Below are positions 1-6,700 of a stretch of 13,535 nt of DNA, in pieces; position 1 is the first letter of the stretch; each line of letters starts with the position of its first letter. The notes under the pieces are model-generated. The model made no database searches and was not told where the DNA came from. It saw nothing but the letters and a program-made list of their open reading frames with translations. The translations under genes were made by a program, and so were the position numbers. The DNA lies in contig JAQVUQ010000032.1 in assembly GCA_028699365.1 (NCBI GenBank), positions 1-13,535 of the forward strand, read 5' to 3'. This DNA is from UBA5359 sp028699365 [NCBI: bacterium]. Lineage in GTDB: Bacteria > UBP13 > UBA5359.

Positions 1-645
1 TATGGATACATGCGGCGTATCGTAGGACATCCTCTCGTATATTTCGTCGGATAGAACTATCAGATCGTGCTTGACGGCGATTGCCGCTATCCGTTTGAGC
101 TCCTCAGCGGGCAGCGACATACCGGTAGGATTATTGGGATAGCAGAGCAGTATGGCCTTTGTCTTGTCGGTTACGGCGCTCTCGATAATCCCGGCGTTTA
201 CTCTGAAACCGTCGGTGCCGCTTGCCGCGACGGGCGCGACCACACCGCCGGCCATAACGACGCACGGCTTGTACGATACGTATGACGGCTCAGGAACAAT
301 AACTTCATCACCAGGGTTGAGGATAGCCCGCAGCGTTATATCCAGAGCCTCGCTCACACCTACGGTTACAAGTACCTCGCTCTCCGGGTTGTACTCCAGA
401 CCATGCCTTGCGGCTATATGTCCGGATATGACCCGGCGCAACTCCAGCAGCCCGTGATTGGAGGTATACATGGTCTGTCCCTGTGCCAGCGACGTGACAC
501 AGGCGTTTCTTATCCTCTCGGGGGTGACGAAATCCGGTTCGCCTATCCCCAGCGACAATACGTTATCCATGGTGGAGACAATGTCGAAAAACCGTCTGAT
601 CCCGGACGGCGGCATGGCCTCGATTATTCGCGATATCCTACTCAT
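1..645 (-). CDS. Class I/II pyridoxal-phosphate aminotransferase, C-terminus cut by window edge
   Basis: The first 215 residues are visible and the reading frame runs off the left edge. Fold type I aminotransferases move an amino group between an amino acid and a 2-oxo acid using PLP in the cytoplasm. Visible family marks are an N-terminal MPPSGIRRFF segment (11-20), the GIGEPDF substrate-side loop (33-39), YPNNPTG (169-175) whose Asn contacts the cofactor, and SDEIYE (199-204) whose Asp binds the PLP pyridine nitrogen. The PLP-binding lysine lies beyond the window. The ATG at 645 overlaps the scpB stop by 8 bp, and AGGAGG sits 9 nt upstream, so translation is probably coupled to scpB. Substrate cannot be told from this part; aspartate, aromatic or alanine specificity are all possible. 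It is the last visible gene of the M50-trpS-scpA-scpB run. Confidence 0.93.
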   Translation of the reverse strand, partial: MSRISRIIEAMPPSGIRRFFDIVSTMDNVLSLGIGEPDFVTPERIRNACVTSLAQGQTMYTSNHGLLELRRVISGHIAARHGLEYNPESEVLVTVGVSEALDITLRAILNPGDEVIVPEPSYVSYKPCVVMAGGVVAPVAASGTDGFRVNAGIIESAVTDKTKAILLCYPNNPTGMSLPAEELKRIAAIAVKHDLIVLSDEIYERMSYDTPHVSI

Positions 646-1171
646 CACTCTTTTCCTCCTCATTCTCTTCCGCACCTTCCGGCATAGGCGGCAGATCGCT
701 CAACCCGTTAAAGCCGAAATATCTCAAAAACTCCTCGGTTGTTCCGTAAAGCATAGGCCTGCCTACGGTATCCTTGCGCCCCACGGACTCAATCAGCCTG
801 TGCAGACAGAGCCTCTCAACGACACCGTCGCAATTCACACCCCTGATGGCCTCGATCTCAGCTCTTGTGATAGGCTGTTTGTAGGCGATAATGGCCATAG
901 TCTCCATAGCCGCCCGCGAGAGGCGTCCACGCTCGTGGGCCAGAAGTCTTTCCACATATCCGGAGAACTCGCCCCTGGTACACATCTGATATCCGCCTGC
1001 CACCGGCACTATCTGCAGCCCGCCTGCCGCATAGTCATCCATGAGACGCTGGGCCAATTCCTCCACCGTATCCGGCGGCAGTTCCAGCAGCGTTGCGGCC
1101 TGCCTGACGTCAAGCGGCCCACCGGCTACAAAAAGGAGCGCCTCCAGAGCATTCTTCCGGTCCTCAAGCAT
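638..1171 (-). CDS. scpB: Segregation and condensation protein B
   Basis: ScpB is the dimeric winged-helix kleisin-interacting subunit of the bacterial Smc-ScpA-ScpB condensin, which compacts and separates chromosomes on the nucleoid. The protein begins MLEDRKNALEALLFVAGGPL, the usual ScpB opening, and continues through the two winged-helix domains, including AMETMAIIAYKQPITRAEIE, IRGVNCDGVVERL and VGRPMLYGTTEEFLRYFGF, which are family-typical. The acidic C-terminal tail (EGAEENEEEKSDE) is common in ScpB. Two ATGs are possible, at 1177 and 1171; I prefer 1171 because GAGGA lies 8 nt before it but only about 2 nt before 1177. Either start overlaps the scpA stop, and the 3' end overlaps the aminotransferase start, so translational coupling is likely. 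Length (about 177 aa) is normal. Confidence 0.95.
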   Translation of the reverse strand: MLEDRKNALEALLFVAGGPLDVRQAATLLELPPDTVEELAQRLMDDYAAGGLQIVPVAGGYQMCTRGEFSGYVERLLAHERGRLSRAAMETMAIIAYKQPITRAEIEAIRGVNCDGVVERLCLHRLIESVGRKDTVGRPMLYGTTEEFLRYFGFNGLSDLPPMPEGAEENEEEKSDE

Positions 1172-1931
1172 TGGCATATTCCTCGCATAAGGCTATCTCT
1201 ATCTCGCCGAAGCACTTCTCCTGCACGGCCCTGATACGTCTCTTCTTAATCAGTTCCAGCACAGCCAGCAGGGTTACGACAATCTCACGTCTGGTCGGTC
1301 TGTCGCTGAAAAGCCGCCTGAAAGAGATGCGACCGTCAGATCTTCGCAGTTTGCCGAGCACCATGCTTACCCGCTGTTCAACGGTCTCCTCGTCCCTGAC
1401 GATCTTTCTCTCGTCCTCCGCCTCGTCCGGGGCAGCGCTTTCAAGCACCCGGCTGAACGCTTCCAGCAGATCAAAGACCGATACACCATCCACCAGACTC
1501 GCACTGACCGCAGGACGCAGTTCATCCAGTTCTACCGGATGCCGCACGAACACGCCGCGCCATTCGCTCTCACGTTCGGACATAGTCTGTGCCGCCTCTT
1601 TGTAAAGCTTGTATTCCATGAGGCGTGCCACCAACTCCTGGCGCGGGTCAGGACCGTCACTCATTGCCTGCAGTTCCTCCTCATCCGGAGGCAGCAGCAT
1701 TTTGGACTTGATTCTTAACAGCTCGGCCGCCATCACCAGAAATTCAGCGGCAACATTAATGTTCAGTTCCTCCATCAGGCGAATAAAATCGAGATACTGA
1801 GCCGTTATCTTTGCCACCTGGAGATTCGCAATATCCATCTCCGAACGATTTATCAGATGCAGAAGGAGATCCAGCGGGCCCTCGAAATCCTCCAGCCTTA
1901 TTATGCACACATCCTCCGTCAGATTATTCAT
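1164..1931 (-). CDS. scpA: Segregation and condensation protein A (kleisin)
   Basis: ScpA is the kleisin that bridges the two Smc heads and binds ScpB. The N-terminal signature FEGPLDLLLHLI (16-27) is diagnostic, followed by the helical region IAEYL-like ITAQYLDFI and AAEFLVMAAELLRIKSKMLLP (61-81). The C-terminus carries the winged-helix that contacts Smc (SFRRLFSDRPTRREIVVTLLAVLELIKKRRIRAVQ). At 255 aa it is of normal length. The ATG at 1931 lies 5 bp after the trpS stop with only a weak AGG before it. A GTG seven codons later has GGAGG too close (2 nt) to be convincing, so I keep the ATG. The trpS-scpA-scpB order is found in several bacterial groups, and the overlap with scpB keeps kleisin and partner co-translated. 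Confidence 0.95.
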   Translation of the reverse strand: MNNLTEDVCIIRLEDFEGPLDLLLHLINRSEMDIANLQVAKITAQYLDFIRLMEELNINVAAEFLVMAAELLRIKSKMLLPPDEEELQAMSDGPDPRQELVARLMEYKLYKEAAQTMSERESEWRGVFVRHPVELDELRPAVSASLVDGVSVFDLLEAFSRVLESAAPDEAEDERKIVRDEETVEQRVSMVLGKLRRSDGRISFRRLFSDRPTRREIVVTLLAVLELIKKRRIRAVQEKCFGEIEIALCEEYANA

Positions 1932-1936
1932 AATAC

Positions 1937-2911
1937 CTACAATCCCATGGCATTCATAGCTTCCGACAGATTGGCTGCAGCCATAACCGAAGCCTTCTTC
2001 GCACCATCCGCCAACAGACGGTCGATGAAATCAGGCTGCTTCTCGTATCGGCTGCGTCTTTCATGAACGGGCTGCAGATACTCTATGACGGCATCTGCCA
2101 GATACCCCTTGCATTTCACGCAACCCAGCGTCCCTTCGCGGCACTCCGCTTCGATCTCGCTGCATCTCTCCGGCAGAAAGATATTCTCATAGGCAAACAC
2201 GTTACAAATTTCCGGCCTGCCGGGGCTGTCCTTGTATATCTTCTGCGGATCGGTTACCGCTCCTCTTATCCTCTCTCGAATAGTCCCGGCATCGTCTGAG
2301 AGAAAGATACAGTTGCCGTAACTCTTACTCATCTTTCGTCCGTCCAGGCCGGGAACCTTGGATGCAGCCGTCAAAAGCGCCTTCGGCTCGGGAAAAACCG
2401 TGCCGTATAAATAGTTAAAGCGCCTGACAATCTCCCGGGTAAGTTCCAGATGAGGTAATTGGTCCTCACCGACGGGAACAGCGTCGGCCTTGTATAACAG
2501 GATATCCGCCGCCTGCAGCAGAGGATACCCCAGAAAGCCGTAGGTCGACAGATCCTTCCCCTTTATCTCCTGCATCTGCTCTTTATAGGTGGGACACCTC
2601 TCCAGCCATGGCAGGGGAGTTATCATGGAGAGCATCAAATGCAGGACGGCGTGCTGATAAACATCCGATTGCCGGAAAATTACACTTTTCTCGTGATCGA
2701 TGCCCGCACTGAGCCAATCGATCACCATCTGGCGCACGTTATCACGTAAAGCCGACGGATCTTCATACTCAGACGTCAGTGCATGCCAGTCGGCCACCAT
2801 AAAATAGCACCGGTATTCATCCTGAAGCTTTTTCCAGTTATTAATGACACCAAGAAGATGCCCAAGGTGCAGCCTTCCGGTCGGCCGCATACCGCTGAGA
2901 ATAGTCCCCAT
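1937..2911 (-). CDS. trpS: Tryptophanyl-tRNA synthetase with a cysteine set suggesting an Fe-S cluster
   Basis: TrpRS charges tRNA-Trp with tryptophan using ATP. Class I signatures are visible: RLHLGH at 13-18 (HIGH motif) and KMSKS at 193-197, with YPLLQAADILLY and PVGEDQLPHLELTREI between them, all typical of bacterial TrpRS. The ATG at 2911 is preferred over a GTG at 2932 because GGAGG lies 5-6 nt upstream and the conserved sequence starts there (MGTILSGMRPTG). That gives 324 aa, a normal length. In the C-terminal half, cysteines at 236, 257, 264 and 267 follow C-x20-C-x6-C-x2-C, close to the arrangement reported for the [4Fe-4S] TrpRS of Thermotoga maritima; an extra Cys is at 250. The start lies 13 bp after the M50 protease stop. 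Confidence 0.97.
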   Translation of the reverse strand: MGTILSGMRPTGRLHLGHLLGVINNWKKLQDEYRCYFMVADWHALTSEYEDPSALRDNVRQMVIDWLSAGIDHEKSVIFRQSDVYQHAVLHLMLSMITPLPWLERCPTYKEQMQEIKGKDLSTYGFLGYPLLQAADILLYKADAVPVGEDQLPHLELTREIVRRFNYLYGTVFPEPKALLTAASKVPGLDGRKMSKSYGNCIFLSDDAGTIRERIRGAVTDPQKIYKDSPGRPEICNVFAYENIFLPERCSEIEAECREGTLGCVKCKGYLADAVIEYLQPVHERRSRYEKQPDFIDRLLADGAKKASVMAAANLSEAMNAMGL

Positions 2912-2924
2912 CAGATCCTCCGTT

Positions 2925-3551
2925 TCAAGCACCGATCAGAAGTGTGGCTGCCGGAAATACGATATGTCTGGCCAGAAAGTCGATACCATGTGTAAATATC
3001 AGAAAGAGCAGAATCAGCATACCGTAAGGTTCGATCCTCGACAGGCGGTACGCCTGCCTGTGCGGCAGCAGGCCCATCAGTATCTTTGAGCCGTCCAGAG
3101 GCGGCACCGGCAGCAGATTGAATATGGCCAGCATGATGTTGACGATAACGCCCGCGTAGCAGACATAACCTAAAAGACCCAGATCAACCGAAGGGAAGAA
3201 GACGCCTGCTCCCATAACCCTGAGTATCAGAGCGTATATCAGCGCCTGGGCAGCATTGGCGGCGGGACCGGCAAGCGATACCAGAACCATACCCCGGCGT
3301 GGATCCTTCATGTTGTAAACGTTTACCGGCACCGGCTTGGCCCACCCGAAGCCGATACCTGCCGCAAGTGAGATAAGAAAGAAGATTGCCCCCAGCGGAT
3401 CGATATGCGAAACCGGATTCAACGTCAACCGCCCGGCCCATTTGGCCGTAGGATCGCCAAGCCTGTACGCAACCCAGCCGTGGGCCACTTCGTGAAGAAT
3501 GATGGCCAGCAAAAATACAGGTAATGATACTAAAATGGACTGGATATTCAA
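2925..3551 (-). CDS. Site-2-protease-family membrane metalloprotease (peptidase M50)
   Basis: A 208-aa multi-pass membrane protein of the M50 family, the small SpoIVFB-like/YwhC-like class that cleaves substrates within the membrane. The zinc motif HEVAHG is at 20-25 in the first membrane helix, and the second metal-ligand motif NLLPVPPLDG is at 145-154 (Asp153). Hydrophobic segments cover about 5-25, 52-70, 90-112, 125-148 and 174-190. The start is TTG at 3551: GAGGAG lies about 9 nt upstream, the zinc motif is only 20 codons in, and no ATG occurs before residue 81. Substrate is unknown. It is the first gene after a 65-bp gap that holds a candidate promoter and an inverted repeat, and it probably leads the transcript through trpS-scpA-scpB. 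A link between the protease and those genes is not evident. Confidence 0.93.
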   Translation of the reverse strand: MNIQSILVSLPVFLLAIILHEVAHGWVAYRLGDPTAKWAGRLTLNPVSHIDPLGAIFFLISLAAGIGFGWAKPVPVNVYNMKDPRRGMVLVSLAGPAANAAQALIYALILRVMGAGVFFPSVDLGLLGYVCYAGVIVNIMLAIFNLLPVPPLDGSKILMGLLPHRQAYRLSRIEPYGMLILLFLIFTHGIDFLARHIVFPAATLLIGA

Positions 3552-3562
3552 ACGGTAATGCT

Positions 3563-3623
3563 CCTCTGATTAATCTGTTTAATCTGTGTCTGATTTCATA
3601 GTGTAGTTTAACATAATCAGAGG
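3563..3623. repeat. Perfect 10-bp inverted repeat spanning promoter spacer and SD
   Basis: The arm CCTCTGATTA at 3563-3572 is exactly matched by TAATCAGAGG at 3614-3623, 41 bp apart. One arm covers the Shine-Dalgarno of the M50 gene and the other covers the MFS stop codon and part of the spacer of the candidate promoter. Between them a 9-nt unit is repeated (TAATCTGTT, TAATCTGTG at 3571-3588). Confidence 0.6.
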
Positions 3624-3633
3624 TCTTTCTCAA
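3605..3633 (-). promoter_or_regulatory. Candidate promoter for M50-trpS-scpA-scpB
   Basis: On the minus strand TTGAGA (3633-3628) is followed after exactly 17 nt by TAAACT (3610-3605), with a TGT extended -10 element. The -35 box matches consensus at 5 of 6 positions and the -10 at 4 of 6. It overlaps the end of the MFS gene and is about 55 nt upstream of the TTG start. There is no clear terminator after the MFS gene, so read-through from the riboflavin operon is also possible. Confidence 0.45.
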
Positions 3634-4876
3634 CGCTGCCGTTTCTCATATAAAGTATCGCCAGCAGCGTTGTCAGCGTCAGAAAGACGGCACTGATATA
3701 AAATGGCATGCTGAATCCGAAACGGTCCTTAGTATATCCGCCCAGGATCGGTCCGATAACGGCGCCGATACCCTGCGCTGTGCCCAGCAGCCCTATCACA
3801 GCTCCTGTTCGTCCCCTGGGAGCTACCTCGGTTATATGCGCCAGCCAGGCCGGTACAGCGGTGACAAAGCCCAGTCCCGCCATGATGCCGAGGGGAAGAA
3901 AGAAGATAAGTTCTCTGGCAAAGGGAATAAGCCATATGGCTATAGACGCCAGCAAACCACCGATAATCACAGCCGTCCTCTTGCCTATCCGGTCGGCCAT
4001 TCTGCCCAGTGGAATTGAGAAAAGAGCTATGCTGGCGGCAGGCAGAATAAAGAGAACGGGTATTTGGGCCTGGCTTATGCCCATCACTTCAGTGATGTAT
4101 TTGATGAGTATCGGAGCCAGAGCACTGATTCCCAGCATCTGCGTTGTCCCCATAAGATAGAGGGCCGGCAGATTACCCTGAAAAAGGCTCTTACGCTCCG
4201 CTTGAACTCCTGGCTCCCGGCTCCTGGCTCCTGAACCTGCAAACGCACCCTCATGTTCATACTCATGCGCAGCCTGCGGCTGTTTGCTCCATCTAACCGA
4301 CCATGCCACCAGCAGGGCGAAGAGAAAGATTGCGCTTACGGTATAGAAGAGGAAGCGTATATCGGTGAATGCAGCCAGCATCAAGCTGCCGGCGACAGGC
4401 CCCAGTCCCACCCCGATCATGTAAGCCATATTGAAGACGCTCAGCGCCGTCGTTCTCTCCTTAATATCGACTACGTCGGCGGCAATGGCGCTGATGGAAG
4501 GCCAGAGCGCCGCCGCACCCGCCCCATCCATAGCCCTGAAGACCAGAATGAGCCAGGAAAACGGAGCCACGGCTATCAGTAAAGGCGTCAGGGTTGAAGC
4601 AGCCATACCTGCCACCATCAACGGCTTTCTACCGATACGATCGCTCAAATGTCCCAGTACAGGCTTGAGAACCATCTCCGTTCCCGTAAACGCCGCTATA
4701 GTCAGACCGACAAAGGCATAGCTGGTCCTGAACCTGTCCGTCAGATATATCGGCAGACCGGAAAGAAGCATCAATGAGTAACCCATTTCAGCTATGACGG
4801 AGAGCAACGCCAACGGCAACAGAACGGGATAGCGCTCGAAGATGGAAAAATACGTACTGCGCAGGCGCTGCAGCAT
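3617..4876 (-). CDS. MFS transporter at the end of the riboflavin operon
   Basis: A 419-aa major facilitator with 12 predicted helices in two halves. Motif A appears after TM2 as GHLSDRIGRKP (75-85) and again in the second half as GRMADRIGKR (291-300). A GP-containing motif C-like segment is in TM5 (GVGLGPVAGSLM, 156-166) and its counterpart is GAVIGPILGG (371-380). These are usual for proton-driven drug or metabolite antiporters. The cytoplasmic loop between TM6 and TM7 (about 197-235) is enlarged and includes residues encoded by a heptanucleotide array at 4207-4234. The gene follows ribH by 16 bp, so it probably belongs to the FMN-riboswitch operon; flavin or lumazine export or uptake is a reasonable but untested idea. 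AAGG lies only 2 nt before the ATG, so the ribosome site is poor. Sequence alone does not give the substrate. Confidence 0.9.
   Translation of the reverse strand: MLQRLRSTYFSIFERYPVLLPLALLSVIAEMGYSLMLLSGLPIYLTDRFRTSYAFVGLTIAAFTGTEMVLKPVLGHLSDRIGRKPLMVAGMAASTLTPLLIAVAPFSWLILVFRAMDGAGAAALWPSISAIAADVVDIKERTTALSVFNMAYMIGVGLGPVAGSLMLAAFTDIRFLFYTVSAIFLFALLVAWSVRWSKQPQAAHEYEHEGAFAGSGARSREPGVQAERKSLFQGNLPALYLMGTTQMLGISALAPILIKYITEVMGISQAQIPVLFILPAASIALFSIPLGRMADRIGKRTAVIIGGLLASIAIWLIPFARELIFFLPLGIMAGLGFVTAVPAWLAHITEVAPRGRTGAVIGLLGTAQGIGAVIGPILGGYTKDRFGFSMPFYISAVFLTLTTLLAILYMRNGSVEKDL
4207..4234. repeat. Heptanucleotide array, CTCCTGG family (4 units)
   Basis: Four tandem 7-mers on the plus strand: CTCCTGG, CTCCCGG, CTCCTGG, CTCCTGA. 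They lie in frame inside the MFS gene and encode part of the central loop (roughly residues 214-225, GSGARSREPG). Because 7 is not a multiple of 3, the peptide changes from unit to unit. Confidence 0.85.
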
Positions 4877-4892
4877 ATCCTTAATAATCCCG

Positions 4893-5357
4893 CTACAGCA
4901 TCTTCAGCAGATTGGCCATCTCGATGGCGGTTACGGCGGCGTCCCAGCCCTTGTTTCCGCTCTTGGCGCCGGCCCGCTCTATGGCCTGCTCCAGATTGTC
5001 GGCAGTGATGACGCCGAAGGTTATGGGAATACCCGAGGCCGAAGCCGCCTGCGCCACTCCCTTGGCCGCTTCGGCGGCTACGTAATCAAAATGAGGCGTG
5101 CCGCCGCGTATTATCGCTCCAAGGCAGATAACGGCGTCGTATTTACCGCTCTTGGCCATCTTTCCGGCTATCAGCGGCAATTCAAAAGCACCGGGAACGT
5201 AAGCGACTTCCACCGCTTCCTCGGACAGGCCGTGACGCTTCAAGGCATCCACCGCTCCATCCAGCAGCCGCATGGTAATGATCTCGTTGAATCTGCTGAC
5301 CGCAATACCGATCGACAATCCCTCGGCAACCAGGTTGCCCTCATACGTTTTAAACAT
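4893..5357 (-). CDS. ribH: 6,7-dimethyl-8-ribityllumazine synthase
   Basis: RibH joins 5-amino-6-ribitylamino-uracil with 3,4-dihydroxy-2-butanone 4-phosphate to make lumazine, the penultimate step of riboflavin synthesis, usually in a pentameric or 60-mer shell. At 154 aa it is of standard length. Family marks are SRFN (21-24), where the aromatic residue stacks on the substrate, VPGAFELP (54-61), [15 protein letters not shown] (80-94) with the catalytic His at 89, and QAIERAG (124-130) with the phosphate-handling Arg at 128, then [10 protein letters not shown] (132-141). The ATG at 5357 has GGAGGA just upstream and is 10 bp after the ribBA stop. It lies in the operon headed by the FMN riboswitch. 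Confidence 0.98.
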   Translation of the reverse strand: MFKTYEGNLVAEGLSIGIAVSRFNEIITMRLLDGAVDALKRHGLSEEAVEVAYVPGAFELPLIAGKMAKSGKYDAVICLGAIIRGGTPHFDYVAAEAAKGVAQAASASGIPITFGVITADNLEQAIERAGAKSGNKGWDAAVTAIEMANLLKML

Positions 5358-5367
5358 CTATTCCTCC

Positions 5368-6624
5368 TTATACCGTCAAAAAATGTCCCATTTTCTGTCG
5401 TTTAGTTCTGAGATAGGCCCTGTTCTGATCATTGGCCGTTATCTCCAGCGGCACCCGCTCCACTACGGTGAGACCGTAGCCTTCAAGGCCGACGATCTTT
5501 CTGGGATTGTTAGTTATCAGGCGTATCCGCCTCAATCCCAGATCGTAAAGTATCTGGGCGCCGATGCCGTAATCACGCAGATCGGCCGGGAATCCCAGCT
5601 CCACATTGGCTTCTACCGTATCCTTACCCTGCTCCTGAAGAGCATACGCCCTGAGCTTGTTAGCCAGACCTATGCCCCGCCCCTCCTGCCGCATATAAAG
5701 CAGAACGCCGCCCTCGGCAGCTATCAACGACATGGCCGCATCCAGTTGCTCTCCGCAATCGCATCTCAGGCTTCCGAAGACATCGCCGGTAAGGCATTCG
5801 GAGTGAACTCTCACCAGATGCGCCTTCTCAGGATTCAACTCGCCCATCACCAGTGCCAGATGCGTATCGCCTCTGCGCAGAATCGTCTCGTAAGCCATCG
5901 ATCTGAACTCGCCGTATGAAGTAGGAAGCTTTACCTCTGCTACTTTGATAATCAGGTGTTCCTTCCTTCGCCGGTATTCTATGATATCCTTTACGGATAT
6001 TATCATCAAGCCGTGTCTTTGGGCAAAGATCTCCAACTGAGGCATTCTGGCCATGCTGCCATCCTCGTTCATGATCTCGCATATGACCCCTGCCGGCACC
6101 AATCCCGCCGCTCTGGCCAGATCAACGGCTGCCTCTGTATGCCCGGCTCTAACCAGGACGCCGCCGTCTCTGGCTATCAGAGGAAAGATATGCCCGGGAC
6201 GTCTCAGATCTTCCGCCCGGCTTTTGGGATCTGCCGCCGTCTTGATCGTCCGGGCACGATCATAGGCCGATATACCGGTAGTCGTTTCTTCTGTCGCATC
6301 GATAGAGACGGTAAAAGCGGTTCTCATGCTCTCGTTGTTAACGGGCACCATCGGGGCCAGATCCAGCCTGTCGGCTGCTGCCTGCTCCAACGGCATACAT
6401 ATAAGCCCGCGACCGTGAAGAGCCATGAAATTGACCATCTCGGGAGTGACCATCTCCGCGGCTGCCAGGAGATCACCTTCGTTCTCCCTGTCGTCGTCAT
6501 CGACTACAATTATCATTCGGCCGGAACGTATCACCGCCAGAGCGGCCTCGACCCGCTCCATGTAGCGCCCTTCGGGCGCAGTTGTTGGTTGTCGGTTGTC
6601 GGTTGTCGGTTTCATGTTCACCAT
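5368..6624 (-). CDS. ribBA: Bifunctional 3,4-dihydroxy-2-butanone 4-phosphate synthase / GTP cyclohydrolase II
   Basis: A fusion supplying both precursors of riboflavin. The RibB half (about 22-222) turns ribulose 5-phosphate into [15 protein letters not shown] (42-52) holds the acidic metal site, with [10 protein letters not shown] (115-124) and the AGHTEAAVD histidine (162). The RibA half (about 225-418) opens GTP: zinc cysteines 277, 288 and 290 in [17 protein letters not shown], then [10 protein letters not shown] (311-320). All key residues are present. The start is uncertain. ATG 6624 has GAGGG upstream but adds 21 residues encoded partly by a heptanucleotide array; ATG 6561 (MERVEAAL) starts where conserved sequence begins and has AAGGG nearby. 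Both sites lie directly after a hairpin. A 76-bp gap separates it from ribE. Confidence 0.97.
   Translation of the reverse strand: MVNMKPTTDNRQPTTAPEGRYMERVEAALAVIRSGRMIIVVDDDDRENEGDLLAAAEMVTPEMVNFMALHGRGLICMPLEQAAADRLDLAPMVPVNNESMRTAFTVSIDATEETTTGISAYDRARTIKTAADPKSRAEDLRRPGHIFPLIARDGGVLVRAGHTEAAVDLARAAGLVPAGVICEIMNEDGSMARMPQLEIFAQRHGLMIISVKDIIEYRRRKEHLIIKVAEVKLPTSYGEFRSMAYETILRRGDTHLALVMGELNPEKAHLVRVHSECLTGDVFGSLRCDCGEQLDAAMSLIAAEGGVLLYMRQEGRGIGLANKLRAYALQEQGKDTVEANVELGFPADLRDYGIGAQILYDLGLRRIRLITNNPRKIVGLEGYGLTVVERVPLEITANDQNRAYLRTKRQKMGHFLTV
6565..6579. repeat. Perfect 6-bp hairpin abutting the heptamer array
   Basis: GCGCCC at 6565-6570 pairs with GGGCGC at 6574-6579 around a 3-nt loop. 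It ends one base before the heptamer array at 6581, and on the minus strand sits 3 nt before the internal ribBA ATG (6561). It carries the AAGGG that would serve that start. Confidence 0.75.
6581..6608. repeat. Heptanucleotide array, GTTGTCG family (4 units)
   Basis: Four tandem units on the plus strand: GTTGTTG, GTTGTCG, GTTGTCG, GTTGTCG. They encode the [10 protein letters not shown] stretch of the N-terminal extension of RibBA. The 17 bases 6578-6594 match 12561-12577 inside rsmB at 15 positions, so the two arrays are the same family. Confidence 0.9.
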
Positions 6625-6642
6625 GCAAGCCCTCAGGCTCGC
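6625..6642 (-). promoter_or_regulatory. Hairpin sequestering the upstream ribBA ribosome binding site
   Basis: On the minus strand GCGAGCC (6642-6636) and GGCTTGC (6631-6625) pair over seven positions with one G-U wobble and a TGAG loop. The GAGGG Shine-Dalgarno for ATG 6624 lies in the loop and right arm, and the hairpin ends exactly before the ATG. Confidence 0.5.
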
Positions 6643-6671
6643 TATCCTTTTCTATCTAATTTCACATTCAT

Positions 6672-6699
6672 ATTCCGCAATCCGCATTCGCCATTCCGC
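6672..6699. repeat. Heptanucleotide array, ATTCCGC family (4 units)
   Basis: Four tandem units on the plus strand: ATTCCGC, AATCCGC, ATTCGCC, ATTCCGC. The array fills the part of the ribE-ribBA gap immediately after the ribE stop codon. It is non-coding, unlike the other arrays in this window. Confidence 0.85.
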
Positions 6700-6700
6700 C

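Noticed and set aside
458-1234. Plus-strand open frame of 258 codons opposite scpB
   Set aside because: It is antisense to conserved ScpB and ScpA coding sequence and its translation has no family-like features.
2912-2932. GTG at 2932 as the trpS start
   Set aside because: The GGAGG lies downstream of it and correctly spaced for ATG 2911, and the extra seven residues are outside the conserved protein and overlap the protease gene.
6581-6608. Tandem arrays considered as a CRISPR
   Set aside because: Units are 7 bp with no spacers, far below CRISPR repeat length, and no cas genes are present.
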